This document shows, piece after piece, positions 25,710 to 34,793 of a DNA stretch of 64,000 bases. The notes beneath the pieces were generated by a model, which worked only from the letters and a program-made list of their open reading frames with translations, was not told the origin of the DNA and made no database searches. Both the position numbers and the translations under genes were made by a program. The DNA comes from Bradyrhizobium agreste (lineage in GTDB: Bacteria > Pseudomonadota > Alphaproteobacteria > Rhizobiales > Xanthobacteraceae). How positions within the stretch are numbered: position 1 is the first letter of the stretch; each line of letters begins with the position of its first letter. The stretch spans positions 1 to 64,000 of the forward strand of contig NZ_JACCHP010000012.1 in the NCBI RefSeq assembly GCF_016031625.1, in the 5' to 3' direction.

Positions 25710-28199
25710 TCAGCTCCGAGGCAGCGCCATAGCTTTGGAATAGGATGAGGTCTTTGCTGAAGACAGCACTCTTCCTAATGTCCGAGTTGGCTTGGAAGTA
25801 CGTGCCGCTGGTGGCGCCGGAGATCGATACAGGTAGTAGTCCGGCAGATCTGAAACGACAGCGAAGGCTTCTTTCTGGGGTATCCAACTGTCGGATCCGA
25901 GTTCTTCGTGCAAGCTGATGAACGTGTCGTTGATGAACTGCGGACTAAACCTCGCGTCGATTCCGATCAGAGCTCCTATCCCGGCTTCCTGTATTCGTTC
26001 TGCTTGCGCCCCAATATCGAACGCGACTGGAAAGACGCCTAGTTCGAACGCATCCGAGAGCGTGTACATATACGTCTCAGGCCAAATCGACGGGAAAAAC
26101 GCGAAATCCGGAGAGACCTCAACGAGTTTACTAAACAGCTCCTCGTGGCTGTAATAGGGCCCGGTGATTGAGACGTTCACATCTTTCAGCCTGTCATCGA
26201 TGTTTGAGTAGCCGATGAGATGAAAAGAGATGGGCAACGAGCGGCGTATGGCATCCGCAGCGCAGGCCAACAGCACAGATGATCCTTTGTGCGGACCGAT
26301 TGCGCCGAGGACCGCAACTCGGATCGTATCCGATCGCACAGATTCTCGCCTTTTCCATTGAGAGTTATCGCGCTCTCTCCTTTGCTTTTCTAAATGCTTA
26401 CGAACTTGAATTTTCAAATTCGGCAAGAAGGGCTGAAGGCGTGTTTGGGTGTCCCGAGAAGGAACGAAAGTTTCATCTGCGAAAGAAAGAAGCTGCTGAT
26501 AGACATTCCTATAGTCTTCAACGTCCACAAGGCCGCCCTTCTTGCCTTGGTAGGCATATGATTTGACGCACTCATTGCAAACCGAAACCGACGGCAATTC
26601 GCAGTAATCCTCTCCGTCATTCACCAACTGATGCCGGGGGCAAACTGGTGAGTAGTCATGTATTGTACTAACAATTCGGATGCCGTTCGATTTTATGCCC
26701 TGAAGCAAAATGCGCAGGGCAACCAAATCACAGCCGACAAAGCTATGTAGGTGGAACAGATTGAGGCCAGCCCCCAGCAGCGACGGCAAAACGGCTTCAA
26801 TAAACTCCCGCGCAGTCAAGTTGCTCAAGTTAGGCAGATAAATTGGCTCATCTAACCAATTGAGCGAAAATTCATGCTGACACGTGCGGCTTGGCGATAG
26901 TATCAGCACCTTAAATTCGTCGCCCATTTGCTCGGTAAGCTGCCGCAAATGAGCTTCAATGCCACCGCCTTGATTGTGGGAAAGGAATACGATCAGCTTT
27001 CTTTCCCTGGCGAAGAACAACAAGCGCGCCATATCGATCTGCTGACGCACCTTTCGCAACGGATCGCGCGAAACAAACTTCTTTACTTCACCTTCGTATC
27101 TTGGATGTTTTCTGAGTAACGCCAAATAGCCTGACTTCTGTTGCGTAGCTGCATCCAACGCAAATGAAATCTCGCCCGTGTGACGAACAAAAACGTCAGT
27201 TGCGGCTACATTCCGCCAACCAGCGATTTCAGCTCTAACACAGAAGTCGTTTTCTTCCCCGTATCCCCGATTAAAGGTTTCCACATCGAGCTCACCTACC
27301 TCCGAATAACAGTCTCGGTGAATAAACATGCAGAACCCGACGCCGGTCGGCACATCGACAACCTGCCCTTTGTTCACGGCCGAGACGATTAGGTCGAGCG
27401 CTGAGAGCGGTATCTCGATGGAGTAGTTGTTACTCGTGTTCGTATCGGGATAGCTGAATATCGTGGCGTTATTCGATAGCGCAGTAATTGTACCAATTCG
27501 GGCGCCAGAGGCGTGTTCGACTAATCGATCTAACCAGCCATCATAAACAATCGTATCTGAATTAAGAAGCAGCTTATGGGAGTTCAGATCGTCGCGCATT
27601 CCTCGATTCACCGAGCCGGTGAATCCGAGATTGACTGAATTCTCAAGGTAGTAAAAGAGACCTTGGCGGGCTAACGTGTTTAGTAACTTGGCCAGGCGCG
27701 GCTCTGGTGTCTGATCGTTCACGACTACAAGACGGAAGGGCAACACGTTCTTACTAGTTAATACCGAGTATATGCATGCCGCTGTGTCCCGCAGCCCTCG
27801 ATAAACTGGAATAATCACGTCGAGCCCGCAGCGTTCGACACGTCCGATGAGATCCTTCCACTGTGCGGCCTTCACTGTAGGAATGGGTTCGACCGGCCCC
27901 ATGATCTCAGGTCTGGTTCGAAGGCCTGAGGCTCGACCTTTGGTGATAAAGTGGACAAATGGATTGCCTGAGAATTGCTCACGAAGGCGAGCATTCCGCG
28001 TGTAATAGCGCAAGGAGAAAAACGGGGCTGGATCACGTCCCTCACGCCAGCCATGCTCGCAAAAGTGCCGGAGCGGATCGACTGCAGCTTCGGCCACATC
28101 CGGATTAGACCGAAGATAGAAACCTCGGTCAAACAGACCGCTTTCGGCGACAATGGCGCATTCCGATTCGATCGAATCTTGTTGAGAAGTGTCGGTCAT
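25710..28199 (-). CDS. Two-domain glycosyltransferase (GT2 plus GT4)
   Basis: 829 residues. Residues 20-95 hold two PDV/HF/G-EGR units. Around 125-380 is a GT2 domain: LDVIIPVYRG, then LLLNSDTIVYDGWLD with the DXD-type site, then the YGEENDFCVRAEIAGWRN acceptor-site ED motif. From about 395 a GT4 domain follows, with a Cys cluster HDYSPVCPRH, C, C-x2-C and a donor half around IRVAVLGAIGPHKGS. Such fusions make two linkages of a repeat unit. The last 45 residues are Ser/Ala/Arg-rich and unlike the rest, perhaps the result of a terminal frameshift. Follows the small gene at 28237 by 37 bases. Confidence 0.87.
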   Translation of the reverse strand: MTDTSQQDSIESECAIVAESGLFDRGFYLRSNPDVAEAAVDPLRHFCEHGWREGRDPAPFFSLRYYTRNARLREQFSGNPFVHFITKGRASGLRTRPEIMGPVEPIPTVKAAQWKDLIGRVERCGLDVIIPVYRGLRDTAACIYSVLTSKNVLPFRLVVVNDQTPEPRLAKLLNTLARQGLFYYLENSVNLGFTGSVNRGMRDDLNSHKLLLNSDTIVYDGWLDRLVEHASGARIGTITALSNNATIFSYPDTNTSNNYSIEIPLSALDLIVSAVNKGQVVDVPTGVGFCMFIHRDCYSEVGELDVETFNRGYGEENDFCVRAEIAGWRNVAATDVFVRHTGEISFALDAATQQKSGYLALLRKHPRYEGEVKKFVSRDPLRKVRQQIDMARLLFFARERKLIVFLSHNQGGGIEAHLRQLTEQMGDEFKVLILSPSRTCQHEFSLNWLDEPIYLPNLSNLTAREFIEAVLPSLLGAGLNLFHLHSFVGCDLVALRILLQGIKSNGIRIVSTIHDYSPVCPRHQLVNDGEDYCELPSVSVCNECVKSYAYQGKKGGLVDVEDYRNVYQQLLSFADETFVPSRDTQTRLQPFLPNLKIQVRKHLEKQRRERDNSQWKRRESVRSDTIRVAVLGAIGPHKGSSVLLACAADAIRRSLPISFHLIGYSNIDDRLKDVNVSITGPYYSHEELFSKLVEVSPDFAFFPSIWPETYMYTLSDAFELGVFPVAFDIGAQAERIQEAGIGALIGIDARFSPQFINDTFISLHEELGSDSWIPQKEAFAVVSDLPDYYLYRSPAPPAARTSKPTRTLGRVLSSAKTSSYSKAMALPRS

Positions 28200-28236
28200 C
28201 TCAATGCTAAAATCCCGTGCGGAAGGTGGGAATCAC

Positions 28237-28650
28237 TTAGTCTTCTGAAGGAAAACGACCTTCTCGCTCGCCGTACATTTCGAAGTGCTCCTGAAAGGAG
28301 GAGATTTCGCCAAATTCAACACCTTCCGCTACGTCCGGATATGCTCGGCCATACCAATCATCGTCCACGACGACCGGAAAAGGCCTACGCTCTTCGAAGT
28401 ATCCATTCTCTATGAAGTGATGTCGGGCTGACCGAAAGGCCCCTTGATTAACTGCTTCCTTAACGTCGGCGTACTCGTTCAAGTACCACGTCTCATCTAC
28501 CTCGACACCGCGAAGCAGCAGCTTGATCGCATTAAGAACTTGCTCTGGAGCGAGTACCAAATCTCTGCGTCCATCAAAGGAAAGCAACTCCTTCAGCCTC
28601 CCATAGGGGACCACATAAGCGCGTTGTAATTTGCGTGAGTTTCTGCCCAT
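28237..28650 (-). CDS. Small protein made of PDV/HF/G-EGR repeat units
   Basis: 137 residues from ATG 28650, preceded in frame by a TTG. The first third is basic; the rest is two units of the form W-Y-x(2)-Y-x-D-V ... HF-x-E-x-G-Y-x-E-x-R-P (WYLNEYADV / HFIENGYFEERRP and WYGRAYPDV / HFEMYGEREGRFP). The same unit is found at the N-terminus of the glycosyltransferase encoded 37 bases downstream and at the C-terminus of the GT92-like enzyme. It has no catalytic domain. It may be a detached N-terminal module of the neighbouring enzyme or a scaffold that docks with it. Confidence 0.68.
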   Translation of the reverse strand: MGRNSRKLQRAYVVPYGRLKELLSFDGRRDLVLAPEQVLNAIKLLLRGVEVDETWYLNEYADVKEAVNQGAFRSARHHFIENGYFEERRPFPVVVDDDWYGRAYPDVAEGVEFGEISSFQEHFEMYGEREGRFPSED

Positions 28651-28855
28651 CAAGATTCTCTAGTGACTAGCTTTCGGTATAGCTCAGATCGTCGCTCTAT
28701 CACGTAGATTAGCATCAACATCATATGCTAACGTTACTGTGACGAATACGACCGAGCGGTTCAATCCTGCTCAGAAAGGCGTTTCGGTCTGCACTAAGTT
28801 ATAGCGCAGAGCCCAAAATTCGAGCCAAGGTATCAAACAACCCATTGTTGAGGCA

Positions 28856-30922
28856 TTAGTCCGCACAGTGCGTTGCCTTCCCGTCCGCTTGCGCCAGCAT
28901 GAGCAATCGCTGCCGCGCCGCCTCATTCCCCTGCCCCGCCGCCTTCTCATACCATCCCTTCGCCGCCTCAAGATCCTGCGCCACGCCGCTTCCCGTATAG
29001 AGCGCATCTCCGACGCTAAGCTGTGCCGCCGCCATGCCCTGCTCGGCGGCCTGCACGAACCATTCGAACGCTCGCTCGGGATCGCGCTCGCAACCCTGCC
29101 CCTTGGACAGCATCACCGCCAGATTGAATTGTCCGAGCAGATGGCCCTGCTTGGCGGCGGCTTCATACCAGGCGACGCCCTTCTCCAGGTCCTGATCCAC
29201 GCCGGTGCCGGTGCAGTACATCACCCCCAGCTGGAATTGCGCGAGCGGCTGGCCGGCCTGCGCGGCCTTCGCGAACCAGGCGCTGGCTGCTTTCGGGTCG
29301 GCCATGCCGCTTCCCGGATCGAGATGGAGATGGCCCAGCGCGAGCATGGCGTCCGTCAGGCCGGCATCGGCCGCGCGCGCATAGCATCTGGCGGCTTCCG
29401 GCCAGTCGGGAGCCCCACCGAAGCGCCCGGCATGAAGATTGCCGAGCTGGAAGGCGGCCGCCGCGTGGCCGGTCTCGGCCGCCTGCCCCAGCAGGTCCTT
29501 CGCGCGCGCGATCGCTTCCGCGGAAGCGCCGGATTGCAGCAGAAACAGCGCATAGGCGACCCGGGCTTCGGGATCGCCGCCGCCTGCGGCCTTCTCAAGC
29601 CATTGCTCGGCGAGGCCGTGGTCGCGATCGACGCCCTGGCCACTCGAATAAAGCTGGCCGAGCTGCACCTGGGCGGCCGGGATGCCGGCATTGGCGGCGG
29701 ACTCGAACCATTTGATCGCGGCACCGATATCCTGAGGGATGCCGGTGCCCTTCAAATAGAAGATCGCGACGTTGTAGGCCGCGGTCGGGTGCCCGTTCTC
29801 GGCGGCGCGCAGAAACCACTTGGCGGCCTCGCGCACGCTTGGCGCAACGCCCTGGCCGGTGGCGTAGAAGCGACCGGTGAAGAACTGCGCCTGGACGTCG
29901 CCCCGCTCGGCTGCCTGGAGATACCAATACGCGGCTTCGCGAAGGTCCGGCTCGATGGCCATGCCCTTGGAGTAGAATTCGCCAAGCATCAGGATCGAGG
30001 GCAGATGCCCGCGTCGTCCGGCCTTGCGCAAGGCGGTCTCGGCCTTGTCGACGGACCTGGGCAGGCCGTCGCCGGCAAGATGCATCAGGGCGATATTGTA
30101 GAGCGCGGTCACATCCTCGTGCCGGGCGGCTTCGCCGAACAGGCGCGCCGCTTCCGGCCGATCCTGCGCGACGCCTTCGCCGTTCAGATGCAAGAACGCG
30201 AGCGCGACCTGGGCGCGCACGTGCCCCTTTGCCGCGGCCTTGCGATACCAGTCCGCGGCGATTTGAGGATTCTTAGGGATGCCGAGGCCCTGATAGAAGA
30301 CGTCGCCCAGACCGAACTCACCGGCGGCGAGATTTTGCTGCGCGGCCTTCTCGTACCACTGCCGCGCCGCGGCCTTGTCCATCTCGCAGCCGCGTCCGTG
30401 CCGATAGAGATCCCCAAGCAGCGCCTGGGCTTCCGGGTTGCCGGCGGACGCCGCCTTCGCAATCCAGCCAAAGCCACGTTCGGGCTGCTTCTCGACCGAG
30501 AGCCCGCGCGGGAAGATGACTTTGGCGATGGCCGCCCGTTCCTCCCCCTTGCTCTCGACCGACTGGCGCCAGGCTTCCGGCGAGTTGCCGCCGAGACCCG
30601 CCGCGGCGCCGTCGAGCAGGATTCGGCCCAGCAACAGTTGGGCTTCCGCATGCCCGGCTTCGGCGGCCCGCTCGTACCAGGCGACCGCATCCGGAAATGA
30701 GCGCGCAACGCCTTGGCTTTGCCAGTAGAGTTGGCCGATGCGGAACGCGGCTTCGGCGGAGCCGCGCTCCGCAGCACGCCGCCAGATCTCGAAGGCTTCC
30801 ATGAAGGCGCCACGCTCATGGGCCGCAACGCCACGCTGAACCAGCGCCTCGGGGCCAAGCCCGGCCCACGGCTTGGGGCGACGGAGCAGTCTGGGCCAGC
30901 GCATGTTAACCGCCGTGCTCAT
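28856..30922 (-). CDS. Sel1-repeat (TPR-like) protein
   Basis: 688 residues from ATG 30922, built almost wholly of about sixteen Sel1-like repeats of about 36 residues (for example AAKWFLRAAENGHPTAAYNVA and GTGIPQD). Sel1 repeats form alpha-helical scaffolds for protein binding. There is no signal peptide and no enzymatic domain. The start overlaps the HlyD-family gene's stop by four bases (ATGA), so it is translationally coupled to the type I secretion pair, which suggests it assists or regulates export, for example by holding the unfolded substrate. The upstream frame to 31084 is rejected because it is not repeat-like. Confidence 0.9.
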   Translation of the reverse strand: MSTAVNMRWPRLLRRPKPWAGLGPEALVQRGVAAHERGAFMEAFEIWRRAAERGSAEAAFRIGQLYWQSQGVARSFPDAVAWYERAAEAGHAEAQLLLGRILLDGAAAGLGGNSPEAWRQSVESKGEERAAIAKVIFPRGLSVEKQPERGFGWIAKAASAGNPEAQALLGDLYRHGRGCEMDKAAARQWYEKAAQQNLAAGEFGLGDVFYQGLGIPKNPQIAADWYRKAAAKGHVRAQVALAFLHLNGEGVAQDRPEAARLFGEAARHEDVTALYNIALMHLAGDGLPRSVDKAETALRKAGRRGHLPSILMLGEFYSKGMAIEPDLREAAYWYLQAAERGDVQAQFFTGRFYATGQGVAPSVREAAKWFLRAAENGHPTAAYNVAIFYLKGTGIPQDIGAAIKWFESAANAGIPAAQVQLGQLYSSGQGVDRDHGLAEQWLEKAAGGGDPEARVAYALFLLQSGASAEAIARAKDLLGQAAETGHAAAAFQLGNLHAGRFGGAPDWPEAARCYARAADAGLTDAMLALGHLHLDPGSGMADPKAASAWFAKAAQAGQPLAQFQLGVMYCTGTGVDQDLEKGVAWYEAAAKQGHLLGQFNLAVMLSKGQGCERDPERAFEWFVQAAEQGMAAAQLSVGDALYTGSGVAQDLEAAKGWYEKAAGQGNEAARQRLLMLAQADGKATHCAD

Positions 30923-32268
30923 TGGGCTTCGCGCATCGCCTGGCCGAGGCCCTTCAGCATGTCGCCGATCACGTACATCGCGACCGACCGTGTGCCGACA
31001 TGGACATCGCCGGTCAGCGTCATGCCGGGGATCAGGCGGAAGTTCGCCGGCACGTCGCGGAAATCCATTCTGTCCACCGAGCACCGCGCCTTGTAATAGG
31101 CGTCGACGGGCTGCCCGTTGTCGTCGGTCGTGAACGCGCCCTCGCTGATCCAGCGGATCTTGCCCTCGGCGGTGCCGTGCTCGGCAAAGTTGAAAGCATC
31201 GATTTTCAGCGTGCAGCGATCACCCGGTCTGATGAAGCCGACGTCCCGCGACGCGATCTTGATCTCGGCATCGAGCCGCGTCTTCAGCGGCATCAGCGTG
31301 ATGAACGGATCGCCCTGCTTCAGCACCGAGCCCACCGACAGCTTCGCCAGCGTCAAGACCACCGAGGGTTCGTCGGCCGTCAAGCGGACGAGATCCTGAT
31401 GCTTGACCGCCTTGTCGTAGGAGGCTCGTGCGGCGTCGAGCGAGTTTTGCGTGGTCACCAGATCCTGGCTCAGCTGCGCATTCCATTGCTCGGTGAACGC
31501 CTTGCGATCAGCCTTCAGCGATTCCAGCTGATGCTGCGCTTCGATCAGGCTGTTGTGCGTGGAGTCCATCTGGCGCAGCAGCTCCAGGCGGGCGTCCTGC
31601 GAGATATAAAGATTGAGCTTGGACCCGCTCCCGCTCTCGGCGAGCGTAGAGCGCATCGTCTCGATCTTCTGCAGGACATCGTCGCGCTGGGCGAAGCGCT
31701 CATCGTCCTTCTGCAGCTTCTGGATCGTCGCCTCGGTCTGGCTGATCTTGGAATCAAAACTCGCGACCTGGGCGGCGTACTGCGCCTTTCTCTGGTTGTA
31801 CAACGCTTTCTGCAGGGCCGCGTAGTTCCTGAATTCGACATCTGGCCGATCCGGAAACACCAGCGGCGAATTGCTGAGCTCGGCCTTGTCGCGCAGGACC
31901 TGCGCCTCGAGGCTTGCGACCTGCTGCTTGAACTGGGTGACGTCGGCCGAGGCGAAGGTCGAATCGAGCGTTGCGAGTAACTGGCCCGCCGCGACCTGCT
32001 CACCCTCGCGAACATCGATGGTCTTGATGATCGATGGGTCGAGCGCCTGCAGCACGTTGATCTGGTCCAGCGGCACGATCTTGCCGCCGACGCTGGACAC
32101 GACGCGATCAAGCCGCGTCAGGAACATGATCGCCACGAGCGAGGCCAGAAAGGCGACCAGCACCCACAAGGTCGCGCGGGCAATGAGGGGCTCCGCGGCC
32201 TCGCGGATCTCAGCCGTCTCGGACTGAAACTGCCGGACGGTGGTGAGCGATGTGGAATTACGAGACAA
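30919..32268 (-). CDS. HlyD-family type I secretion membrane-fusion protein
   Basis: About 449 residues from TTG 32268, which has GGAGG eight bases upstream; an ATG at 32316 with no ribosome site would add 16 residues. One transmembrane segment lies near the N-terminus (LWVLVAFLASLVAIMFL), followed by a lipoyl-like half (QALDPSIIKTIDVREGEQVAAGQLLATLD), a long coiled coil with repeated Glu/Gln/Leu heptads, the second half-motif, and a beta-barrel. It links the ABC transporter to an outer-membrane channel. The first codons overlap the ABC gene by 11 bases, forming a T1SS operon. No TolC-like gene is in the window. Confidence 0.93.
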   Translation of the reverse strand: MSRNSTSLTTVRQFQSETAEIREAAEPLIARATLWVLVAFLASLVAIMFLTRLDRVVSSVGGKIVPLDQINVLQALDPSIIKTIDVREGEQVAAGQLLATLDSTFASADVTQFKQQVASLEAQVLRDKAELSNSPLVFPDRPDVEFRNYAALQKALYNQRKAQYAAQVASFDSKISQTEATIQKLQKDDERFAQRDDVLQKIETMRSTLAESGSGSKLNLYISQDARLELLRQMDSTHNSLIEAQHQLESLKADRKAFTEQWNAQLSQDLVTTQNSLDAARASYDKAVKHQDLVRLTADEPSVVLTLAKLSVGSVLKQGDPFITLMPLKTRLDAEIKIASRDVGFIRPGDRCTLKIDAFNFAEHGTAEGKIRWISEGAFTTDDNGQPVDAYYKARCSVDRMDFRDVPANFRLIPGMTLTGDVHVGTRSVAMYVIGDMLKGLGQAMREAQ

Positions 32269-34507
32269 GCGTCGGCCCTCCCACTTTCGAGCGCGGCCGA
32301 CGCGCTTGCGTGGCATGGCTATTCTGCTGGTGCCAAAGGCTACCGTAGATCTCGTTGCGCGCCAGCAGCTCCTCGTGCTTGCCGATGTCGTCCACTGTGC
32401 CGCGATTGAGCACGAGGATCGCGTCGCAATCGACCAGCGACGAGAGACGATGCGAGATGATGATCAGCGTCCGGCCATGCGCAATCCGCGAGATATTGGC
32501 GTTTACGATCGCCTCGCTCTCGGCGTCCAGCGCGCTGGTTGCCTCGTCCAGAATCAGGATGGGCGGATTGACGATGAGGGCGCGCGCAATCGCGATGCGC
32601 TGCCGCTGGCCGCCCGAGAGATTGGGCGAGCCCTCGTAAATATAGGTCTCATAGCCGCGCGGCAGCTTGTCGATGAATTCTTCCGCGCCGGCGAGCCGTG
32701 CCGCCCGGACCACCTCGTCAAATGTGGCATCGGGCTTGGCGGCCGCGATGTTCTCACGGATGGTGCCTGAGAACAGAAAATTCTCCTGCAGCACGACACC
32801 GATGTTACGGCGCAGATGATCGACGTCGTATTCGCGCACGTCGATGCCGTCGATCTTGATCAGCCCGCCATAGTCGGAATGCAGCCGCTGCAACAGGCGT
32901 GTGATCGTCGTCTTGCCCGAGCCGCTCTTGCCCATGACGCCAAGGGTCGTACCGGTCGGGATTTCGAACGAAATCCCGTTCAGCGCCGGCGAGACCGCCC
33001 CCTTGTACTTGAATGTCACATTGGCGAATTCGACGTGGCCCTGCAGCGGGGTTTGCACACCATGTCCGGAGCGTCCCTCCTCCGGCTCCTGGTTGACGAG
33101 GTTACCCACGATACCGACGGCCATTCGCGCTTCGTCGAGCTGGTTAACCAATTGCGCCATTTGCATCAGCGGTGCCGCGACGCGCTGCGACAATAGCAAG
33201 AAGGCAAACAATGCGCCCACATAGACGGGATCAGCTGTGCTGATCGCCAGATACACGCCAATCGCAAACGGGGCGCTAACCGTTAGCCGGTCAAGCGGCC
33301 TCACGACGGCCTGGATCATCACACCCGCCATACCCTCGGCCAGCCGGGCCTTGGCGACGCGGGCCACATGAACGTCCCACATATGCTTTTGGCGTGCATC
33401 GAGAGCGAGCGACTTTACGGTGCGAATACCATTGAGGTTCTGCACCATGAAAGCCCCCTGCGCGCCCTCAGCTGCGAGGACCGCGGCGGACTTCTTTCGA
33501 TAGTAGGGCAGCATCAGGACGAGCCACGCCACGATCAGGGCCGAGAAGCCCAGCACGATGAAAGTCAGCAGCGGGCTGAAGAAGAACATCACGGGCAGGA
33601 AGAAGATCAGTGTCGCCGAATCCAGAATCGTCCCGAAGACCTGGCCGACCAGGAAGGTGCGAACCCTGAAGATCTCACGCATGTCGCGCGCGATCAAACC
33701 GATCTGGTTCCGCTCAAAGTAGTCGATCGGAAGATTGAGCACCTTCTCGAAAACGTAGGTGGAGAGCTTAACGTCGAGTCGCGCCGTCAGAGTGTGCACG
33801 AGATACTGGCGCAGGAAGAAGAACATGGTCTCGAAGGCGATGATCACCACCATCGCAAGGCATAACACGTAGAAAGTGTTGAACGCCCTGTAGAACATCA
33901 CCTTGTCGGTCAGCAGCCGCCAGAACATGATTGGCGCCAGCGCGAGCAGCCCCAGCACCAGCGCCGCGACGGCGACATCCCGTACGATGCGCCGCTCGCG
34001 GAAAATCAACGCGGTGATGAATCCAAAACTGAACGGCTGCGTCTCGTCCGATATCTCGTAATCGCGCTTGACGAGGATGACCTCACCCGTCCACACGTCC
34101 GCCATGCGGATGGGATCGATGACGAGCAGCGCGTCCTCGCCGACATTCGGATCTCGAAGAGCGACCCGGGGGTTGTTTTCATCGCCTTCGAGGCGCAGCA
34201 GCACCATCTTGCTGCCGTCCTTGAGGCAAACGATCGCGGGCAGCGCTTTCTTGAGCTGGCTCAGCCCGTCCCAGTCGAGATGAACGACCTTCGCCCGCAT
34301 CCCCGAATTGTTGGCGCATTTGACGATCTCGGAGGTCGTAACTTCACCGCCGGACAGCACGTTTTCATGGATGAGTTGCGAGACGGTCAGATGCAGACCA
34401 TGCTGCCGGGCTACGATCACGAGTGCCGCGAGACCGCTGGCCTCGGCGTTCTCAGTCGTGAGTGGAGAAGCATCCCCAGCGTTGGCGGATGAAACATCGA
34501 CGGTCAT
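32258..34507 (-). CDS. Type I secretion ABC transporter with degenerate C39-like domain
   Basis: 749 residues: a peptidase-C39-like N-terminal domain (about 15-145), a six-helix transmembrane domain (about 170-450) and an ATPase domain (about 505-735) with Walker A GKSGSGKTT near 524, signature LSGGQRQR, Walker B ILILDEATSALD and the switch His in IIISHR. The C39-like domain has ASGLAALV where active peptidases have a CGxACL-type Cys, so it should bind substrate without cutting, as in HlyB and LapB. It is the energy-coupling part of an RTX or giant-adhesin exporter. Upstream lies the conserved unknown at 34793; downstream, the HlyD-type gene overlaps by 11 bases. Confidence 0.94.
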   Translation of the reverse strand: MTVDVSSANAGDASPLTTENAEASGLAALVIVARQHGLHLTVSQLIHENVLSGGEVTTSEIVKCANNSGMRAKVVHLDWDGLSQLKKALPAIVCLKDGSKMVLLRLEGDENNPRVALRDPNVGEDALLVIDPIRMADVWTGEVILVKRDYEISDETQPFSFGFITALIFRERRIVRDVAVAALVLGLLALAPIMFWRLLTDKVMFYRAFNTFYVLCLAMVVIIAFETMFFFLRQYLVHTLTARLDVKLSTYVFEKVLNLPIDYFERNQIGLIARDMREIFRVRTFLVGQVFGTILDSATLIFFLPVMFFFSPLLTFIVLGFSALIVAWLVLMLPYYRKKSAAVLAAEGAQGAFMVQNLNGIRTVKSLALDARQKHMWDVHVARVAKARLAEGMAGVMIQAVVRPLDRLTVSAPFAIGVYLAISTADPVYVGALFAFLLLSQRVAAPLMQMAQLVNQLDEARMAVGIVGNLVNQEPEEGRSGHGVQTPLQGHVEFANVTFKYKGAVSPALNGISFEIPTGTTLGVMGKSGSGKTTITRLLQRLHSDYGGLIKIDGIDVREYDVDHLRRNIGVVLQENFLFSGTIRENIAAAKPDATFDEVVRAARLAGAEEFIDKLPRGYETYIYEGSPNLSGGQRQRIAIARALIVNPPILILDEATSALDAESEAIVNANISRIAHGRTLIIISHRLSSLVDCDAILVLNRGTVDDIGKHEELLARNEIYGSLWHQQNSHATQARRPRSKVGGPTLVS

Positions 34508-34776
34508 GCAAACCTCTGCTTGTACGATCTACGGCGATCAATACACCGCGGACCGATCCGCCTCGCCTTTATTGTGCACTGCGAAGCGAGCTAATGAAAC
34601 CTTAACGCCTTGCGTGCCGAAAACCAAATGCTTCCGTTCCGCGAGAGGCACCTTCTGCGAACAATCGAAACATCCTAAACAGCTGAATTAAGAGGCAATT
34701 TTCTCTCGTGAGCCCTGCCAAAGCGCGTCTTTTTTTGCCGCGCCACACCTGATGGCGGCACATGCCGCAGTGCAAG

Positions 34777-34793
34777 AAATTCCCTAGGAATTT
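34777..34793. other. Short inverted repeat AAATTCC-cta-GGAATTT
   Basis: A perfect 7-bp palindrome with a 3-base centre lies immediately at the 3' end of the minus-strand unknown gene (stop at 34793-34795). It is AT-rich and has no T-run on the minus strand, so it is a poor intrinsic terminator; it could be a binding site for a dimeric regulator upstream of the T1SS operon (start 34507), but nothing else supports that. Confidence 0.3.

Noticed and set aside
28868..30700. 610-codon open frame on the plus strand
   Set aside because: Antisense to the Sel1-repeat gene; the periodic Gly/Leu/Arg pattern simply mirrors the Sel1 repeats. No ribosome site.
34160..34185. Third copy of the dispersed repeat (GGGGGTTGTTTTC, reverse orientation)
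   Set aside because: Only about 12 bases match and it lies inside the ABC transporter coding sequence; treated as chance.
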